From Mycolicibacterium frederiksbergense (lineage in GTDB: Bacteria; Actinomycetota; Actinomycetes; Mycobacteriales; Mycobacteriaceae), in assembly GCF_012223425.1 (NCBI RefSeq), contig NZ_CP038799.1:3580249-3644248 (forward strand): DNA of 64,000 nt. Reading direction: 5' to 3'. Under the pieces are notes generated by a model that did no database searches, was not told the DNA's origin, and worked only from the letters and a program-made list of their open reading frames with translations. Positions 9,021 to 17,565 of this stretch are shown piece after piece (the first letter of the stretch is position 1; each line of letters begins with the position of its first letter). The translations under genes were made by a program, and so were the position numbers.

Positions 9021-9061
9021 ATTCTCGCATTCGTCCGCGACCGCCGCCGCGCGCGTACCGT
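9021..9061. promoter_or_regulatory. Divergent citA/pdxH leaderless promoters
   Basis: On the minus strand GAGAAT (9026-9021) lies 6 nt before the citA ATG. On the plus strand TACCGT (9056-9061) lies 7 nt before the pdxH ATG at 9069. Both spacings place +1 at the start codon. The intergenic region is only 54 bp. Confidence 0.5.
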
Positions 9062-9068
9062 TTTGCAG

Positions 9069-9728
9069 ATGGAACCGGAACAGCTCGCGCGGATGCGGGC
9101 CGAATACGGGTCGGTCGAGAAAGACGGCAGCGCGGATCTCGACGCGGACTGGGTGGCCGACGGGTGGCTGGTGTTGTTCGACCAATGGATGGCCGAGGCC
9201 CACGACGCCGGGCTGTCCGAACCCAACGCGATGGTGGTCGGCACCGTCGACGCCCAGGGCAGGCCGGTGACGCGCACCGTGTTGTGCAAGAGCGCCGACG
9301 AGCACGGGATCTCCTTCTATACCAACTACGACTCCGCCAAGGGCGAGCAATTGGCAATACAGCCGTATGCCTCCGCGACCTTCCCGTGGTACGGACTGGG
9401 TCGCCAGATTCATGTGCGCGGCCCGGTGATCCGGGTGCCGGCCGAGGCGACCGCCGACTACTGGTCCAAGCGGCCGCGCGGCTCGCAGCTCGGTGCGTGG
9501 GCTTCGCAGCAGTCCGCGCCGATCGCCTCCCGTGCGGCACTGCTCGGCCGGCTCGCCGATGTCACGGCCCGGTTCGCGGAGCTCGAAGCCGTTCCTGTTC
9601 CGCCCAATTGGGGTGGATACCTGATCGCGCCCGAAGTCGTCGAGTTCTGGCAGGGCCGGGAAAACCGGGTGCATAACAGGATTCGGATCACGCCGGCGGA
9701 CGGACGAGTGGAGCGCCTTCAGCCGTAA
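9069..9728 (+). CDS. pdxH: Pyridoxamine 5'-phosphate oxidase PdxH
   Basis: 219 aa. FMN-dependent oxidation of pyridoxine/pyridoxamine 5'-phosphate to PLP. Signature pieces are RTVLCKSADEHGISFYTNY (FMN/substrate binding, about residues 74-92), YWSKRPRGSQLGAWASQQS (about 134-152) and the C-terminal EFWQGRENRVHNRIRI. A TTG at 9063 is in frame, but TACCGT at 9056-9061 makes the ATG at 9069 the likely leaderless start. Confidence 0.9.
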   Translation: MEPEQLARMRAEYGSVEKDGSADLDADWVADGWLVLFDQWMAEAHDAGLSEPNAMVVGTVDAQGRPVTRTVLCKSADEHGISFYTNYDSAKGEQLAIQPYASATFPWYGLGRQIHVRGPVIRVPAEATADYWSKRPRGSQLGAWASQQSAPIASRAALLGRLADVTARFAELEAVPVPPNWGGYLIAPEVVEFWQGRENRVHNRIRITPADGRVERLQP

Positions 9729-9756
9729 CCTCCGGCGCTCTCCCCGGCGGTCGGGT

Positions 9757-9762
9757 TAGGAT
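9757..9762 (+). promoter_or_regulatory. -10 hexamer, tandem tetR genes
   Basis: TAGGAT with 6 nt to the GTG at 9769 predicts a leaderless mRNA. It decides the start, since a TTG at 9766 is also in frame. Confidence 0.5.
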
Positions 9763-9768
9763 TCCTTG

Positions 9769-10458
9769 GTGGCCGCTGCGGACAGGGAAACCGATCTCGG
9801 TTTGCGCGAACGAAAAAAGCTACGCACCCGGGCCATCCTGATCGACGCGGCGCTGGAGCTTTGTCTGCGTCACGGCTACGAGCAGACGACCGTCGACCAG
9901 ATCGCTGCGGTGGCCGAGGTGGCACCACGTACGTACAGCCGGTACTTCGCCAGCAAGGAAGCCGTCTTCCTCACCCTGCTGGAGGATCTGTCCCACGAGA
10001 TCGCTGCCGAAGTGGCTCTTCTGCCGCGCGGTATCGGCCCGATCGAGGCGCTGCGGGCCGCCCACATCGCGGTGCTCACCAAGTCCGCCGCCGGTCAGGT
10101 CGGTGGCTTCACCAGTGACCGCGTCGTGCTCACCCTGCGGGTGATCAACAGCGCAGATGCCCTGCAGCAGAGTGCGTTCCAATTCAGGTCTCCTGCGGTG
10201 CTGGCCGCGCTGGCCGAGCTCATGGGCGTAGCGGAGGATGACCGCCAGTTGTTGCTGGGGCTTTCGGTCTTCTCCGCGATCATCATCGCCGCATGCGGCG
10301 ACCTGGTCGAGGACGTCGACGGAATTCCGCTGAGCCCGCTGTTGATGATCGAGCGGCTCAACCAGGCCTGTGAACAGGTCGCCGGGTTCGCCGGCCAGAT
10401 CTTCGCCACCAGCCCGGACCAACAGGCGGCCGCCGACGATATCCCGGCGAATGCCTGA
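9769..10458 (+). CDS. TetR-family regulator, first of a tandem pair
   Basis: 229 aa from GTG. The N-terminal HTH reads LRERKKLRTRAILIDAALEL, then TTVDQIAAVAEVAPRTYSRYF with the recognition helix near residues 45-55. The C-terminal ligand domain is generic. The ligand and targets are unknown. The next gene is a paralogue overlapping it by 8 bp, so the two are made together and could heterodimerise (inference). Confidence 0.85.
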   Translation: MAAADRETDLGLRERKKLRTRAILIDAALELCLRHGYEQTTVDQIAAVAEVAPRTYSRYFASKEAVFLTLLEDLSHEIAAEVALLPRGIGPIEALRAAHIAVLTKSAAGQVGGFTSDRVVLTLRVINSADALQQSAFQFRSPAVLAALAELMGVAEDDRQLLLGLSVFSAIIIAACGDLVEDVDGIPLSPLLMIERLNQACEQVAGFAGQIFATSPDQQAAADDIPANA

Positions 10459-11146
10459 GCGGCAGCCGAGCGGGCTGCGGGAGCGAAAGAAGCTGCGGAC
10501 CCGCGCCACGTTGATCGAGACTGCGGCAGAACTGTGTGAGCGGCAGGGTTTCGACAACACCACCGTCGAGCAGATCGCCGCCGCCGCGGATGTCTCGCCG
10601 CGCACCTTCAGTCGGTATTTCCCGACCAAGGAAGCAGTGATCTTCGCCATCATCGAGGACACCGCCGCATTCGTCGCCGACGAGCTGGAACGTCTGCCCA
10701 CCGATATCAACGAGTTCGAGGCGATGTTGCGGGCCCATCTCAAGGCCGTGCAGCCCGGCCGGGACGGCCGGCCGACGCCGATCTTCCATCGAATGGCGGC
10801 GCTGATCCAGATCGTGAACTCCTCGGCGAGCCTCGCGGTGACCAACATTCCCTACCGCCAGCAGGCCGACCAGTTCCCCACGGTCGTCGCCGTCGCCAAG
10901 CGGATGGGTCTGCCCAAAGACCATGACGCGGTGCACATGGTGCTGGAGACCTGGACCGCGTTGATGAACGCCGCGACCCGGGGCCTGGGCACGCCCGGTC
11001 ACCCGCCCATCGAGCCGGAGATCGTTGCTGCCCGCATCTCGGCGGCCTACGAGACCTTGACCCGGACGTGGCGGCCGTGGACCTCGGCCCCGGAGTCGAC
11101 GGATCCGCGCGCCGGGGAACCCCCCGCAAGCGCGCCGGATTGTTAG
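10451..11146 (+). CDS. TetR-family regulator, second of a tandem pair
   Basis: 231 aa. The start at 10451 overlaps the previous stop (ATGCCTGA). The HTH is nearly the same as in the preceding protein (LRERKKLRTRATLIETAAEL, TTVEQIAAAADVSPRTFSRYF), while the C-terminal domains have diverged. This points to an old tandem duplication with divergent ligand specificity. It ends 72 bp before gltA2, a possible target, though no operator was recognised. Confidence 0.85.
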   Translation: MPERQPSGLRERKKLRTRATLIETAAELCERQGFDNTTVEQIAAAADVSPRTFSRYFPTKEAVIFAIIEDTAAFVADELERLPTDINEFEAMLRAHLKAVQPGRDGRPTPIFHRMAALIQIVNSSASLAVTNIPYRQQADQFPTVVAVAKRMGLPKDHDAVHMVLETWTALMNAATRGLGTPGHPPIEPEIVAARISAAYETLTRTWRPWTSAPESTDPRAGEPPASAPDC

Positions 11147-11218
11147 CGACTACCGTCCAGTATCAAGAGACGGCTTCCGGTCGCCTCACCCATGCCGACG
11201 CCCAGAGAAGGGGTTCCA

Positions 11219-12520
11219 GTGGCCGACAACTCCAGCCCTGACGAGAAAGCCACCCTGTCCTATCCGGGCGGCTCCCTGGACTTGGAGATCGTCCACGCCT
11301 CTGAGGGTTCGGACGGTATCGCGCTGGGGCCGCTGCTGGCCAAGACGGGTTACACCACGTTCGACGGCGGTTTCGTCAACACGTCGTCGACCAAGAGTGC
11401 GATCACCTACATCGATGGTGACGCGGGCATCCTGCGCTACCGCGGTATCCCGATCGAGCAGCTCGCCGAGAAGTCGACCTTCATCGAGGTCAGCTACCTG
11501 CTCATCTACGGTGAGTTGCCGACCCCCGATGAGCTCGCGTCGTTCACCAACCAGATCCAGCGGCACACCCTGCTGCACGAGGATCTCAAGCGCTTCTTCG
11601 ACGGGTTCCCGCGCAACGCGCACCCCATGCCGGTGCTGTCCTCGGCGGTCAACGCGCTGAGCGCCTACTACCAGGACTCGCTGGACCCGCTGGACAACAA
11701 GCAGGTCGAATTGTCCACGATCCGCCTGCTGGCCAAGCTGCCGACCATCGCCGCGTACGCCTACAAGAAGTCCGAGGGGCAGCCGTTCCTGTACCCGGAC
11801 AACTCGCTGACGCTGGTCGAGAACTTCCTGCGGATGACGTTCGGCTTCCCGGCCGAACCCTACGAGGTCGATCCCGAGATCGTCCGCGCCCTGGACATGC
11901 TGTTGATCCTGCACGCCGATCACGAGCAGAACTGTTCGACCTCGACGGTGCGCCTCGTAGGGTCCTCGCAGGCCAACCTGTTCACCTCGATCTCCGGCGG
12001 CATCAATGCGCTGTGGGGCCCGCTGCACGGCGGCGCCAACCAGGCCGTGCTGGAGATGCTCACGAAGATCCGCGACGGCGACGACGATGTCGCGACATTC
12101 GTGAAGAAGGTGAAGAACCGCGAGGACGGCGTGAAGCTGATGGGCTTCGGGCACCGGGTCTACAAGAATTACGATCCGCGGGCGCGCATCGTCAAGGAGC
12201 AGGCCGACAAGATCCTGGCCAAGCTCGGCGTCGATGATCCGCTGCTGGACATTGCCAAGCAGCTCGAGGAGATCGCACTGACCGACGACTTCTTCGTCGA
12301 GCGCAAGCTCTACCCGAACGTCGACTACTACACCGGCGTCATCTACCGGGCGATGGGCTTCCCGACCCGGATGTTCACCGTGCTGTTCGCGCTCGGCCGG
12401 CTGCCCGGCTGGATCGCGCACTGGCGCGAGATGCACTCCGAGCCCGGCAAGATCGGCCGCCCGCGCCAGATCTACACCGGCTACACCGAGCGCGATTACG
12501 TCGACCTCGGCGGACGCTGA
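11219..12520 (+). CDS. gltA2: Citrate synthase GltA2
   Basis: 433 aa, the main hexameric type-II citrate synthase. The N-terminal beta region (ATLSYPGGSLDLEIVHA) is typical of type II, and catalytic motifs WGPLHGGANQ, GFGHRVYKNYDPRA and NVDYYTGVIYRAMGFP are all present. The GTG at 11219 is chosen because AGAAGGGG ends 5 nt upstream; an in-frame ATG at 11192 has no such site. It is the second citrate synthase in this window, as in M. tuberculosis (citA, gltA2). Confidence 0.95.
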   Translation: MADNSSPDEKATLSYPGGSLDLEIVHASEGSDGIALGPLLAKTGYTTFDGGFVNTSSTKSAITYIDGDAGILRYRGIPIEQLAEKSTFIEVSYLLIYGELPTPDELASFTNQIQRHTLLHEDLKRFFDGFPRNAHPMPVLSSAVNALSAYYQDSLDPLDNKQVELSTIRLLAKLPTIAAYAYKKSEGQPFLYPDNSLTLVENFLRMTFGFPAEPYEVDPEIVRALDMLLILHADHEQNCSTSTVRLVGSSQANLFTSISGGINALWGPLHGGANQAVLEMLTKIRDGDDDVATFVKKVKNREDGVKLMGFGHRVYKNYDPRARIVKEQADKILAKLGVDDPLLDIAKQLEEIALTDDFFVERKLYPNVDYYTGVIYRAMGFPTRMFTVLFALGRLPGWIAHWREMHSEPGKIGRPRQIYTGYTERDYVDLGGR

Positions 12521-12581
12521 CACCGCGAAACTGCGAGATTTCTCACGACGGGCGTGCTTGCCCGCTGAACAGTTGTAGTTT

Positions 12582-12594
12582 CACAATAGTTGTG
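12582..12594. promoter_or_regulatory. Palindromic operator over the DHA2 pump promoter
   Basis: CACAA-TAG-TTGTG is a perfect 5-bp-arm palindrome. It contains the CACAAT -10 (12582-12587) and reaches the first base of the GTG at 12594, the predicted +1. An additional TTGT at 12573-12576 extends the pattern. Binding here would block RNA polymerase; the MarR protein encoded downstream is the obvious candidate. Confidence 0.45.
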
Positions 12595-14036
12595 TGAATG
12601 ACACCATCGGCACGCTGACGCCACGGCGCAAGGCGATCGTCCTCGCGTCCTGTTGTCTGAGTTTGCTGATCGTGTCGATGGACGCCACCATCGTCAACGT
12701 CGCGATCCCGTCGATCCGCGCCGACCTGGGTGCGACGGCATCCCAGCTGCAGTGGGTCATCGACGTCTACACCCTGGTGCTCGCCTCGCTGCTGATGCTC
12801 TCCGGTGCCATGGGTGACCGCTTCGGCCGGCGCCGGGTATTCCAGGCCGGACTGTTGATCTTCGCGATCGGCTCCCTGCTGTGCAGCCTGGCTCCGGGCA
12901 TCGACGCCCTGATTGCTGCGCGGTTCCTGCAGGCCATCGGCGGCTCGATGCTCAATCCGGTGGCGCTGTCCATCATCTCGCAGGTGTTCACCGGCCCGGT
13001 CGAACGTGCCCGGGCGATCGGTATCTGGGGCGCGGTGGTCGGTATCTCGATGGCGCTGGGCCCCACCGTCGGCGGCCTGCTCATCCACCTGATCAGCTGG
13101 CGGGCGGTGTTCTGGATCAACCTGCCGATCTGTCTGGCGGCCATCGTGCTGACGGCGATCTTCGTGCCGGAGACCCGTTCGGCCACGATGCGCAACATCG
13201 ACCCGGTCGGCCAGCTGCTGGCGGTGGTGTTCCTGTTCGGCGCCGTCTTCACCCTCATCGAGGGCCCCGCGCTGGGCTGGGACAACGTGCGGGTCATCGC
13301 CGCGGGCGCGGCGTCTGTGCTGACCTTCGCGGCCTTCCTGCGTTATGAGTCGCGGCGCACCGACCCGTTCATCGATCTGCGCTTCTTCCGCAGTGTGCCG
13401 TTCGCCTCCGCGACGGTGATCGCCATCTGCGCATTCGCCTCCTGGGGTGCGCTGCTGTTCATGATGTCGCTGTATCTGCAGGGTGCGCGCGGCTATTCGG
13501 CCGTCCAGACCGGACTGATCTACCTGCCGATCGCGGTCGGTGCGCTGGTGTTCTCGCCGCTGTCGGGCCGGCTCGTGGGCCGCTACGGGGCCCGGCCGTC
13601 CCTGCTGGTGTCCGGGGTGATGATCGCGGTGGCCTCCACTGTGCTGGCGCTACTGCCGGAGTCCGCGCCGGTGTGGGCGCTGATGACGGTGTTCGCGGTG
13701 TTCGGTATCGGCTTCTCGATGGTCAACGCGCCCATCACCAACGCAGCGGTCAGCGGGATGCCGCTGGACCGGGCCGGCGCCGCCTCCGCGGTGACCAGTA
13801 CCAGCCGCCAGATCGGCGTGAGTATCGGTGTGGCCCTGTGCGGTTCGGTAGCCGGAGCGGCGCTGGCCGGCACTGGGGACTTCACCGCCGCGGCACGCCC
13901 ACTCTGGCTCGTGTGTGTGGCGCTGGGGGTGGTCATCACGGTGCTGGGCTTCGTGTCGACGTCGCCGCGGGCCATGGACTCGGCCCGCAGACTCGCCCCA
14001 CTCATCGACGCCCCGAAGGCGGCGGCCGATGCCTGA
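12594..14036 (+). CDS. DHA2-family MFS efflux transporter (EmrB/QacA type)
   Basis: 480 aa with about 14 hydrophobic segments. Diagnostic motifs are LLIVSMDATIVNVAIPSIRA in TM1, the loop motif GDRFGRRRVFQAG (about residues 74-86) and motif C-like GPTVGGLLI in TM5. These are proton-driven drug exporters at the inner membrane. The GTG start is supported by the CACAAT hexamer 6 nt upstream. The stop overlaps the marR start by 8 bp (ATGCCTGA), giving a pump-regulator operon, probably auto-repressed. Confidence 0.88.
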   Translation: MNDTIGTLTPRRKAIVLASCCLSLLIVSMDATIVNVAIPSIRADLGATASQLQWVIDVYTLVLASLLMLSGAMGDRFGRRRVFQAGLLIFAIGSLLCSLAPGIDALIAARFLQAIGGSMLNPVALSIISQVFTGPVERARAIGIWGAVVGISMALGPTVGGLLIHLISWRAVFWINLPICLAAIVLTAIFVPETRSATMRNIDPVGQLLAVVFLFGAVFTLIEGPALGWDNVRVIAAGAASVLTFAAFLRYESRRTDPFIDLRFFRSVPFASATVIAICAFASWGALLFMMSLYLQGARGYSAVQTGLIYLPIAVGALVFSPLSGRLVGRYGARPSLLVSGVMIAVASTVLALLPESAPVWALMTVFAVFGIGFSMVNAPITNAAVSGMPLDRAGAASAVTSTSRQIGVSIGVALCGSVAGAALAGTGDFTAAARPLWLVCVALGVVITVLGFVSTSPRAMDSARRLAPLIDAPKAAADA

Positions 14037-14439
14037 TAATCTGGCCGACGAGGTCTGGCGACTGATGTCGTCGACGGTGATCAACAACCAGGACACCTGG
14101 AAACGAGCCGTGGTGGACCGGACCGGTCTGCCGTTCAGCAGGATTCGCATCCTCAGCCGACTGGCCCGCGAGCCGCTGTCGGTCAAGCAGATCGCGGCCG
14201 CCGCCACGATCGATGCCCCCGCCGCGACCGTGGCCGTCAACGATCTGGAGGAGCGCGGGCTGGTGGTCCGGCAGATCGACCCGGGCAACCGTCGCTCCAA
14301 GACGGTGTCGCTCACCCCCGCCGGGCGTGAGCTGCTGGCGGTCATCGATACCGTCGAGAACCCGGCACCCGCACCGTTGCGTCGACTAGACGCTGCGGAA
14401 CTTGCTGCGCTGCAGGCACTTCTGGAAAAGCTGGGCTAA
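14029..14439 (+). CDS. MarR-family repressor of the adjacent pump
   Basis: 136 aa. A winged helix is visible: LPFSRIRILSRLA, then PLSVKQIAAAATIDAPAATVA (recognition helix about residues 60-70) and the wing DPGNRRSKTVSLTPAG. The gene sits inside the pump operon with an 8-bp overlap, the usual MarR-pump pairing, and probably senses a pump substrate. The stop interlocks with the convergent flavoprotein gene (CTAA). Confidence 0.85.
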   Translation: MPDNLADEVWRLMSSTVINNQDTWKRAVVDRTGLPFSRIRILSRLAREPLSVKQIAAAATIDAPAATVAVNDLEERGLVVRQIDPGNRRSKTVSLTPAGRELLAVIDTVENPAPAPLRRLDAAELAALQALLEKLG

Positions 14440-15992
14440 CTCTCCAACACCGCCATCGCCGCATTGTGCCCGCCGATACCAGACACCGCGCCGCCGCGGC
14501 GGGTACCCGAACCGCACAGCAGGATGGCGTCGTGGTCGGTGGCCACACCCCAGCGCCGTGCCGGGGTGTCGAGCTCCTCATCATCCTCGGCGAACGGCCA
14601 GCCCAGCGCGCCGTGGAAGATGTTGCCCGCGGTCATGCCCAGCGCGTCCTCGAGATCGGTGGTGGTCTTGGCCTCCACGCACGGCCGACCGGACGAGTCA
14701 TGCATCACGACGTCCTGGATCGGCTCGGCCAGCACCGAGTTCAGCGAATGCAGCGCCGCCGCAGCCAGTTTGATGCGGGCGGTGTCCGGATCCAACTCCG
14801 CGAGCAGGCCGTGCGGGGTGTGCAGTCCGAACACGGTCAGGGTGTGGGCGCCGCTGCTGCGCAACGGTTCCGACAGGATGCTGGGATCGGTCAGCGAGTG
14901 GCAGTACACCTCGCACGGCAGCGGATCGGGTATCGCGCCCGACGACGCTGCCGCATAGGCACCGTCCAGCTGGCGCAGTGTCTCGTTGATGTGGAAGGTG
15001 CCTGCGAACGCCTGCTCCGGGCCGACCCACTGATCGCGCAGCCGGGGCAGCCTCTTCAGCATCAGATTGACCTTGATCTGAGCGCCCGGAGCCACTTTCG
15101 GCTCCGGCTCGCCGAGCAGCCGGGCCAGCACCGCGGGGGTCACCCCGGCCAGCACATGCCGACCGTGGATGGTGTGCTCACCATCGCGGGTGCGGTAGCT
15201 GACATCCCCGTCCGGGCTGATCGCATACACCTCGGCGCCGGTGCGGATCTCGGCGCCGAAACCGCAGGCGGCCGCACTCAACGCACCGGTCACCGCGCCC
15301 ATCCCGCCGACCGGGACGTCCCAGTCGCCGGTGCCGCCGCCGAGCAGGTGGTAGAGGAAACAGATGTTCTGCACCAGCGACGTGTCGTCGGTGGCGGCGA
15401 AGGTGCCGATCAGTGCGTCGGTGGCGATCACCCCGCGCACCAGGTCGTGGCGCACCGCCTCGGCCACGGTGCGCCCGATGGGTGTCTCGATCAGCGCCTG
15501 CCAGGCGGCGCCGGCGGCCGGGTCACCGGCGGCCAGCACGCGGTTGTGGATGGTGTTGCGGGTGGTCAGCGGTGACATCAGCGTCGGCCACACGGCGCTG
15601 GTCACCAGCCGCGCGCGCCGGTAGAACTCGTTGAACCGCGCCTCGTCGGGACCTGCGCCGATGGCGGCGAAGGTGTTTCGCGGCCCGATCAACAGACCGG
15701 TGGCGCCCCGGTTGGCCGGATCCGGCGTGTAGGACGAGTAGCGGCGACGTGCCAGCCGGAACCGGGCACCGAGATCCTCGATGATGCGACGGGGCAACAA
15801 GCTCACCAGATAGGAATAGCGGGACAACCGTGCGTCCACACCGTCGAAGGCGTGCGCGGACACCGCGGCGCCCCCGACATGGTCCAGCCGTTCCAGCAGA
15901 GTGACCCGCCGTCCCGCGCGGGCCAGGTACGCCGCCGCGACGAGACCGTTGTGCCCACCTCCGACGATCACGATGTCTTGGTCTGGGGCCAC
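14436..15992 (-). CDS. Phytoene-dehydrogenase-like FAD oxidoreductase (Rv0897c homologue)
   Basis: 518 aa. The N-terminal Rossmann motif IVIVGGGHNGLVAAAYLARAG binds FAD, followed by LLERLDHVGG. The C-terminal part has GNIFHGALGWPFAEDDEE and the closing LLCGSGTRRGGAVSGIGG typical of CrtI-like/NAD(P)-binding Rossmann proteins. The substrate is unknown and no carotenoid cluster is adjacent. The GTG at 15992 is chosen: the upstream extension to 16067 is antisense to the FKBP gene, and CAAACT lies 6 nt before the GTG. Confidence 0.82.
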   Translation of the reverse strand: MAPDQDIVIVGGGHNGLVAAAYLARAGRRVTLLERLDHVGGAAVSAHAFDGVDARLSRYSYLVSLLPRRIIEDLGARFRLARRRYSSYTPDPANRGATGLLIGPRNTFAAIGAGPDEARFNEFYRRARLVTSAVWPTLMSPLTTRNTIHNRVLAAGDPAAGAAWQALIETPIGRTVAEAVRHDLVRGVIATDALIGTFAATDDTSLVQNICFLYHLLGGGTGDWDVPVGGMGAVTGALSAAACGFGAEIRTGAEVYAISPDGDVSYRTRDGEHTIHGRHVLAGVTPAVLARLLGEPEPKVAPGAQIKVNLMLKRLPRLRDQWVGPEQAFAGTFHINETLRQLDGAYAAASSGAIPDPLPCEVYCHSLTDPSILSEPLRSSGAHTLTVFGLHTPHGLLAELDPDTARIKLAAAALHSLNSVLAEPIQDVVMHDSSGRPCVEAKTTTDLEDALGMTAGNIFHGALGWPFAEDDEELDTPARRWGVATDHDAILLCGSGTRRGGAVSGIGGHNAAMAVLES

Positions 15993-15998
15993 AAAACC

Positions 15999-16016
15999 AG
16001 TTTGCCCGACTACGGT
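15999..16016. promoter_or_regulatory. Divergent flavoprotein/FKBP promoters in 32 bp
   Basis: Minus-strand CAAACT (16004-15999) lies 6 nt before the GTG at 15992. Plus-strand TACGGT (16011-16016) lies 8 nt before the GTG at 16025. Both predict leaderless mRNAs from a 32-bp spacer. Confidence 0.4.
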
Positions 16017-16024
16017 GGGAAACC

Positions 16025-16387
16025 GTGGCAACGAAACCCGAGATTGAATTTCCCGATGGCCCCGCACCCGCCGAACTGGTCATCGAAGACGTGACGGTCG
16101 GCGACGGCGCCGAGGCGGTGCCGGGTGGCACCGTGCAGGTGCATTACGTGGGAGTCGAGTACGACACCGGTGAAGAATTCGACAGCTCATGGAACCGCGG
16201 CGAGGCCATCTCGTTCCCGCTGCGGGGTCTCATCCAGGGCTGGCAGGACGGTATTCCCGGCATGAAGGTCGGTGGCCGTCGCAAGCTCACCATCCCGCCG
16301 GAGCTGGCCTACGGTCCGGCCGGTGGCGGACACCAGTTGTCGGGCAAGACGCTCATATTCGTGATCGATCTGCTGGCAGCTCGCTGA
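16025..16387 (+). CDS. FKBP-type peptidyl-prolyl isomerase
   Basis: 120 aa, a single FKBP domain. Landmarks: VQVHYVGVEYDTGEEFDSSW (about residues 38-57), FPLRGLIQGWQDGIPGMKVG (about 64-83), RRKLTIPPELAYG and the C-terminal LIFVIDLL. It catalyses cis-trans isomerisation of X-Pro bonds. There is no signal peptide, so it is probably cytosolic. It is separated from arfA by 17 bp and may be co-transcribed. Confidence 0.92.
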   Translation: MATKPEIEFPDGPAPAELVIEDVTVGDGAEAVPGGTVQVHYVGVEYDTGEEFDSSWNRGEAISFPLRGLIQGWQDGIPGMKVGGRRKLTIPPELAYGPAGGGHQLSGKTLIFVIDLLAAR

Positions 16388-16404
16388 GCCAGGCGACCCG
16401 GAGC

Positions 16405-17370
16405 ATGCCCGAGCCCGGCGCGACCCGCTTCTACCGGCGGCCGCCGGGCGCGGGCTGGCTGGCCGCCCTCATCGCGGTGCCGCTGGTCCTCGCCCTCATC
16501 GGGACGGGCGGGTGGCATCAGACCGAGGACTCGCTACCGCTCGCCGAGATCAACACGCAGGCCACCCCAACCCCCACCAACGGTGCGCGTGCCACCGTGC
16601 TGATGGCGCCACTGTCGTTGCAGCACAGTGGTAATGACGTCGTGTTCAGCGGTCAGGTGCCCGATGAGTTGTCGCGCACGTTTGCTCTCGACCGGGCCCG
16701 GACGCTGCTGCCGGGCTCCGATGTCATCGACCTGCTGACCGTCATCGACGGGATCACCGCGGTCGACCTGGCCGGTCTGGACTCGGTGCTGAACGCGGCG
16801 GCGACGCTGCCGGACTTCGGGTTCAGCATCGACGGCGGCGATATCGTCCTCACCGGTACCGCGACGTCGGAGGCGGTCGCCACCGGTGTGGAGGACGCGG
16901 TGCAGTCCGCCTGGCCCGATCTCGCGGTGGTCGACGATATCGCGGTGATCACGCCCGGTGTGGCGCCGCAGGCACCGACGAGTCCGGGCCTGACCGGCGA
17001 GTGCGCCGATCTGCAGCAAGCCATCTCGGGCCTGCTGCGTACCCCGATCCAGTTCGACGCCAACGGGTCCCGGGTGGCGGACAGTTCGGCACCGCTGCTC
17101 GCCCAACTGGCCGACGAGTTGCAGGCCTGCCCGGACGCGAGGGTGTCGGTCATCGGGCACTCTGATGACGCCGGCACCGACGCGGTCAATCTCTCGGTCG
17201 GTGCGAGTCGGGCGAAAGCTGTCGCCGACGCCCTGATCTCGAGGGGGGTGCGCCCTCGGCTGGTGACCTCGCAGGGGGTGGGTTCATCCGAGCCCGTCGC
17301 GAGCAATGACAGCGGGTCGGGCCGGGAGCAGAACCGTCGTATCGAGATCACGGTCAGCGCAGGGGGATGA
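16405..17370 (+). CDS. arfA: ArfA/OmpATb, BON-OmpA envelope protein
   Basis: 321 aa (M. tuberculosis OmpATb about 326). One N-terminal TM helix (about residues 17-37), a central BON-type region (about 60-190, with FGFSIDGGDIVLTGTATSEA) and a C-terminal OmpA peptidoglycan-binding domain (TPIQFDANGSRVAD, VSVIGHSDDAG, SRAKAVADALISRGV, EQNRRIEITV). The arf operon is linked to ammonia secretion and acid adaptation in M. tuberculosis. ATG at 16405 is used because the longer frame upstream overlaps FKBP out of phase. arfB follows after 1 nt. Confidence 0.92.
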   Translation: MPEPGATRFYRRPPGAGWLAALIAVPLVLALIGTGGWHQTEDSLPLAEINTQATPTPTNGARATVLMAPLSLQHSGNDVVFSGQVPDELSRTFALDRARTLLPGSDVIDLLTVIDGITAVDLAGLDSVLNAAATLPDFGFSIDGGDIVLTGTATSEAVATGVEDAVQSAWPDLAVVDDIAVITPGVAPQAPTSPGLTGECADLQQAISGLLRTPIQFDANGSRVADSSAPLLAQLADELQACPDARVSVIGHSDDAGTDAVNLSVGASRAKAVADALISRGVRPRLVTSQGVGSSEPVASNDSGSGREQNRRIEITVSAGG

Positions 17371-17371
17371 G

Positions 17372-17488
17372 ATGGCATTCGTGATGCAGTGGTTCTGGTA
17401 CCTGCTGGCGTTCGTGCTCGGTTCGGCGGTGGCGTGGGGAGCGACCGTGCTGCTGGTCAGGCCGGCCGATGAACAGGAGTCGTCGTGA
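17372..17488 (+). CDS. arfB: ArfB small membrane protein
   Basis: 38 aa, one TM segment (FVMQWFWYLLAFVLGSAVAW) and a short acidic tail. The ATG is preceded by AGGGGG with 5-nt spacing. Identity rests on position between arfA and arfC and on the membrane topology. Confidence 0.8.
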   Translation: MAFVMQWFWYLLAFVLGSAVAWGATVLLVRPADEQESS

Positions 17489-17565
17489 ACGCCGCGTTGC
17501 TGGCACTGTCGTTCTTCCTCGGCGTCGTGCTGACGCTGGCCTTCACGTTGCGCAGGACACCCTAG
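17485..17565 (+). CDS. arfC: ArfC micro-protein, single TM
   Basis: A 26-residue reading frame beginning GTG at 17485 and overlapping the arfB stop (GTGA). The product MNAALLALSFFLGVVLTLAF then TLRRTP is one TM helix with a basic tail. It is shorter than the annotated M. tuberculosis ArfC, but position, coupling and topology fit. Its TAG shares the CTAG palindrome with the prrB stop on the other strand. Confidence 0.65.
   Translation: MNAALLALSFFLGVVLTLAFTLRRTP

Noticed and set aside
12521..12593. Terminator after gltA2
   Set aside because: The GAGATTTCTC hairpin is only 4 bp with no T-tract; insufficient.
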